8,000 nucleotides of DNA from contig CAMFIW010000101.1 in assembly GCA_945952355.1 (NCBI GenBank), positions 1 through 8,000 of the forward strand, read 5' to 3'. The notes beneath the pieces were generated by a model. It made no database searches. It had not been told where the DNA came from and was given only the letters and a program-made list of their open reading frames with translations. Shown here piece after piece: positions 6,499 through 8,000 of this stretch. The position numbers and the translations under genes are program-made. The stretch is from an uncultured Phenylobacterium sp. (lineage in GTDB: Bacteria; Pseudomonadota; Alphaproteobacteria; Caulobacterales; Caulobacteraceae). Each line of letters starts with the position of its first letter. The first letter of the stretch is position 1.

Positions 6499-6534
6499 TA
6501 GTCGGTATTTACCGACCATGAGCCGGTAAGTCAA
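6499..6534 (-). promoter_or_regulatory. promoter of the SnoaL-exporter unit
   Basis: On the minus strand, -35 TTGACT (6529-6534) and -10 TAAATA (6506-6511) are separated by exactly 17 bp, a good housekeeping-sigma promoter. The start site would fall near 6499, giving a leader of about 30 nt with the GGAG site. The operator dyads lie in the spacer and over the -10 element, where a bound repressor would block RNA polymerase. Confidence 0.65.
6501..6529. promoter_or_regulatory. probable TetR-family operator, overlapping dyads
   Basis: Three copies of one half-site occur in alternating orientation. GTCGGTA (6501-6507) and TACCGAC (6510-6516) form a perfect 7+7 inverted repeat with a 2-nt centre. 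TTACCGAC (6509-6516) and GCCGGTAA (6522-6529) form a second dyad, 7 of 8 matching, with a 5-nt centre. It sits between a TetR-type gene and its divergent neighbour and overlaps the neighbour's promoter, as expected for a repressor site. Half-sites of the TACCGAC kind are common among TetR-family operators. Which dyad is primary, or whether two dimers bind, cannot be told by eye. Confidence 0.7.
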
Positions 6535-6563
6535 TTGGACGGGCCGGCCCGCCTTGCTAGATT
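6535..6563 (+). promoter_or_regulatory. promoter of the tetR-type gene
   Basis: TTGGACG (6535-6541) and GCTAGATT (6556-6563) are separated by 14 nt, closely matching the Caulobacter housekeeping pattern TTGACGS-N10-14-GCTANAWC. The expected start site, about 7 nt past the -10, is at or within a base or two of the ATG at 6570. The -35 abuts the -35 of the divergent promoter, and the outer operator half-site ends 6 bp before it, so autoregulation is plausible. Confidence 0.55.
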
Positions 6564-6569
6564 GGTGGG

Positions 6570-7157
6570 ATGGCGACACAGGCGGAACGGCGCGCGCAGA
6601 CGCGGGGGGCGATCCTGACGGCGGCCCGGACCCTGTTCGGAGACCAGGGCTTCGCCGCGACCCCGATGGACCAGATCGCCCAGGCGAGCGGTGTGGCCAA
6701 GGGCGCCGTCTACCACCACTTCCCGTCCAAGGAGGCCGTGTTCGAAGCGGTGTTCGAAGTCGTCGGGCTGGAGGTCGAGGCCACGGTCAGGGCCGCCGCG
6801 TCCGAGGCGCGGGACGTGCTGGCCTCGATGGCGGCCGGCACGCGGACCTATTTCGCGGTCTGCTCGAACGGGCCGATCGGGCGCATCATGCTGAAGGACG
6901 GCCCGGCCGTGCTGGGCTGGACCAGGTGGCGCGAGATCGACGCCCAACACTTCGGCGGAGGGATCGAGAGCGTGGTGGCGGCAGCCATGCGCCAAGGTCT
7001 GATCCGCGAGCAGCCGGTCGAGCCCTTGGCGCGGTTGATACTGGGGGCGGTGACCGAGGCGGCCATGGCGTGCGGGGCGGCGGACGATCCCCCAGCGGCC
7101 GCGCAGAGCTATGCGCAGGCGTTCGAAGCGCTGTTGGACGGGCTGCGGACGGGTTAG
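6570..7157 (+). CDS. TetR/AcrR-family transcriptional regulator
   Basis: This 195-residue protein has the usual family size. The N-terminal helix-turn-helix domain is clear: TRGAILTAARTLFGDQGFAA (11-30) forms helix 1 and the glycine turn, TPMDQIAQASGVAKGAVYHHF (31-51) forms helices 2-3 with the recognition helix and the YHHF signature, and PSKEAVFEAVFE (52-63) begins helix 4. Residues about 65-190 form the helical ligand-binding and dimer domain, including DGPAVLGWTRWREIDAQHF (107-125), a segment seen in a common TetR subgroup. It probably represses the divergent SnoaL-exporter unit through the dyads at 6501-6529, releasing DNA on binding an exported compound; the inducer is unknown. ATG 6570 begins the family's N-terminus. 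GGTGGG touches the ATG directly with no spacer, so it cannot act as a normal ribosome site; initiation on a leaderless mRNA is likely. Confidence 0.93.
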   Translation: MATQAERRAQTRGAILTAARTLFGDQGFAATPMDQIAQASGVAKGAVYHHFPSKEAVFEAVFEVVGLEVEATVRAAASEARDVLASMAAGTRTYFAVCSNGPIGRIMLKDGPAVLGWTRWREIDAQHFGGGIESVVAAAMRQGLIREQPVEPLARLILGAVTEAAMACGAADDPPAAAQSYAQAFEALLDGLRTG

Positions 7158-7163
7158 TGTCGG

Positions 7164-7185
7164 CCCCACATTGGGGACATTGGGA
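7164..7185 (+). repeat. short hairpin and 9-bp tandem repeat before the cysteine synthase-like gene
   Basis: CCCCA (7164-7168) pairs with TGGGG (7172-7176) around a 3-nt loop, and ACATTGGGG (7168-7176) is followed at once by ACATTGGGA (7177-7185), 8 of 9 identical. These occupy most of the 35-bp gap and run into the ribosome site of the next gene. The hairpin is short and has no T-run, so it is unlikely to terminate the tetR transcript. Confidence 0.35.
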
Positions 7186-7187
7186 GG
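7184..7187 (+). promoter_or_regulatory. ribosome binding site fixing the GTG start at 7193
   Basis: GAGG, within GGGAGG (7182-7187), lies 5 nt before GTG 7193. It supports that GTG as start; the resulting N-terminus, MARYQSILETVGRTP, is the usual one for cysteine synthases. Confidence 0.75.
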
Positions 7188-7192
7188 CAGGG

Positions 7193-8000
7193 GTGGCCCG
7201 CTATCAGAGCATCTTGGAGACCGTCGGCCGCACGCCGGTGGTGCGCATCAACCGCCTGGCGCCGGAGGGCGTGAACCTGTGGGTGAAGGTCGAGGCCTTC
7301 AATCCGCTGGGCTCGGTGAAGGACCGCCTGGCGCTCGGCGTGATCGAGGCCGCCGAGAAGAGCGGCGAGCTGAAGCCCGGCCAGACGGTGATCGAGGCGA
7401 CCAGCGGCAATACCGGCATCGGCCTGGCCATGGTCTGCGCGGCCAAGGGCTATCCGCTGGTGGTGACCATGGCTGAGAGCTTCTCCATCGAGCGGCGCAA
7501 GCTGATGCGTTTCCTGGGCGCCAAGGTGGTGCTGACCCCGGCGGCCCTGCGCGCCACCGGCATGATCGAGAAGACCAAGGAGCTGGCGGCGGCCCACGGC
7601 TGGTTCATGACCCGCCAGTTCGAGAACGAAGCCAATCCGGACATGCACTCGAAGACCACGGCGGTGGAGATCCTGGAGGATTTCCCTGACGGGTCGCTGG
7701 ACTACTGGGTGACCGGCTACGGCACGGGCGGGACGCTGAAGGGCGTGGCGCGCGTGCTGGCGCAGAAGAGCCCGAAGACCAAGATCGTGGTCTGCGAGCC
7801 GCAGGACGCCCAACTGCTGGGCAGCGGAGAGAGCCAAGCGCGCAACGCCGACGGCACGCCGGCCGCCGGGCACCCGGCCTGGAAGCCGCACCCTATGCAG
7901 GGCTGGACGCCGGACTTCATCCCGAAGATCACCGGCGAGGCGGTGAGCGACGGCCTGGTCGGCAAGATCCTGCCGATCGCCGGGCCCGAGGCGATGAAGC
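7193..8000 (+). CDS. cysteine synthase A-like PLP enzyme (3' end outside window)
   Basis: The 269 visible residues belong to the fold-type II PLP enzymes of the O-acetylserine sulfhydrylase group, which make cysteine from O-acetylserine and sulfide in the cytoplasm. The PLP lysine is Lys43 in NPLGSVKDRLA (37-47). The substrate loop is EATSGNTGIGLAM (68-80) and the phosphate-binding glycine loop is GYGTGGTLKGV (175-185). ERRKLMRFLGAKVVLT (100-115) and QFENEANPDMHSKTT (142-156) also match. It departs from classical CysK in MAESFS for the usual MPETMS (93-98), and in a longer loop, residues about 205-240, ending HPMQGWTPDFIP instead of HKIQGIGAGFIP. This suggests a distinct subfamily whose donor or acceptor may differ; cystathionine beta-synthase-like use is possible. 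It starts 35 bp after tetR on the same strand; a promoter inside the end of tetR (TTGGACG at 7134-7140) is only a weak candidate. Confidence 0.88.
   Translation, partial: MARYQSILETVGRTPVVRINRLAPEGVNLWVKVEAFNPLGSVKDRLALGVIEAAEKSGELKPGQTVIEATSGNTGIGLAMVCAAKGYPLVVTMAESFSIERRKLMRFLGAKVVLTPAALRATGMIEKTKELAAAHGWFMTRQFENEANPDMHSKTTAVEILEDFPDGSLDYWVTGYGTGGTLKGVARVLAQKSPKTKIVVCEPQDAQLLGSGESQARNADGTPAAGHPAWKPHPMQGWTPDFIPKITGEAVSDGLVGKILPIAGPEAMK

Overview
The window is G+C-rich, densely coding bacterial chromosome. The protein families, very short gaps, frequent GTG starts and a -10 element resembling the alphaproteobacterial GCTANAWC type suggest an alphaproteobacterium. Caulobacteraceae (Caulobacter or Phenylobacterium) is my best guess, from general familiarity with such gene sets rather than a search. 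I see no rRNA, tRNA, CRISPR array, insertion sequence or phage gene.

Layout. (1) 1-806, + strand: the C-terminal end of an alpha/beta hydrolase, followed 11 nt later by a glutathione S-transferase-like gene. (2) 807-975: a short convergent gap with two inverted repeats. (3) 976-2845, - strand: a two-gene unit, a TPR-like regulator with two apparent winged-helix domains followed 10 nt later by a small cytoplasmic beta-propeller protein. (4) 2846-2964: a divergent promoter region. (5) 2965-4497, + strand: a DUF899 thioredoxin-like protein with a CxxC motif, then a DUF2182 membrane protein 6 nt downstream. (6) 4494-6469, - strand: a SnoaL/NTF2-like gene followed by a 14-helix DHA2-family MFS exporter. 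The exporter's stop codon overlaps the DUF2182 stop codon by 4 nt. (7) 6470-6569: a compact divergent control region with a dyad operator inside a good promoter for the SnoaL-exporter unit and a second promoter for the tetR-type gene. (8) 6570-7157, + strand: a TetR-family regulator, probably translated from a leaderless mRNA. (9) 7193-8000, + strand: a cysteine synthase-like PLP enzyme that runs off the right edge.

How the genes may work together. The TetR regulator, SnoaL protein and MFS pump form a textbook divergent efflux or detoxification module; the operator placement predicts that the regulator represses the SnoaL-exporter promoter. The regulator/propeller pair faces the DUF899/DUF2182 pair across a shared 119-bp gap, suggesting that the regulator controls one or both units. 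Neither the signal sensed nor the function of these four proteins can be read from the sequence. It is the least explained part of the window.
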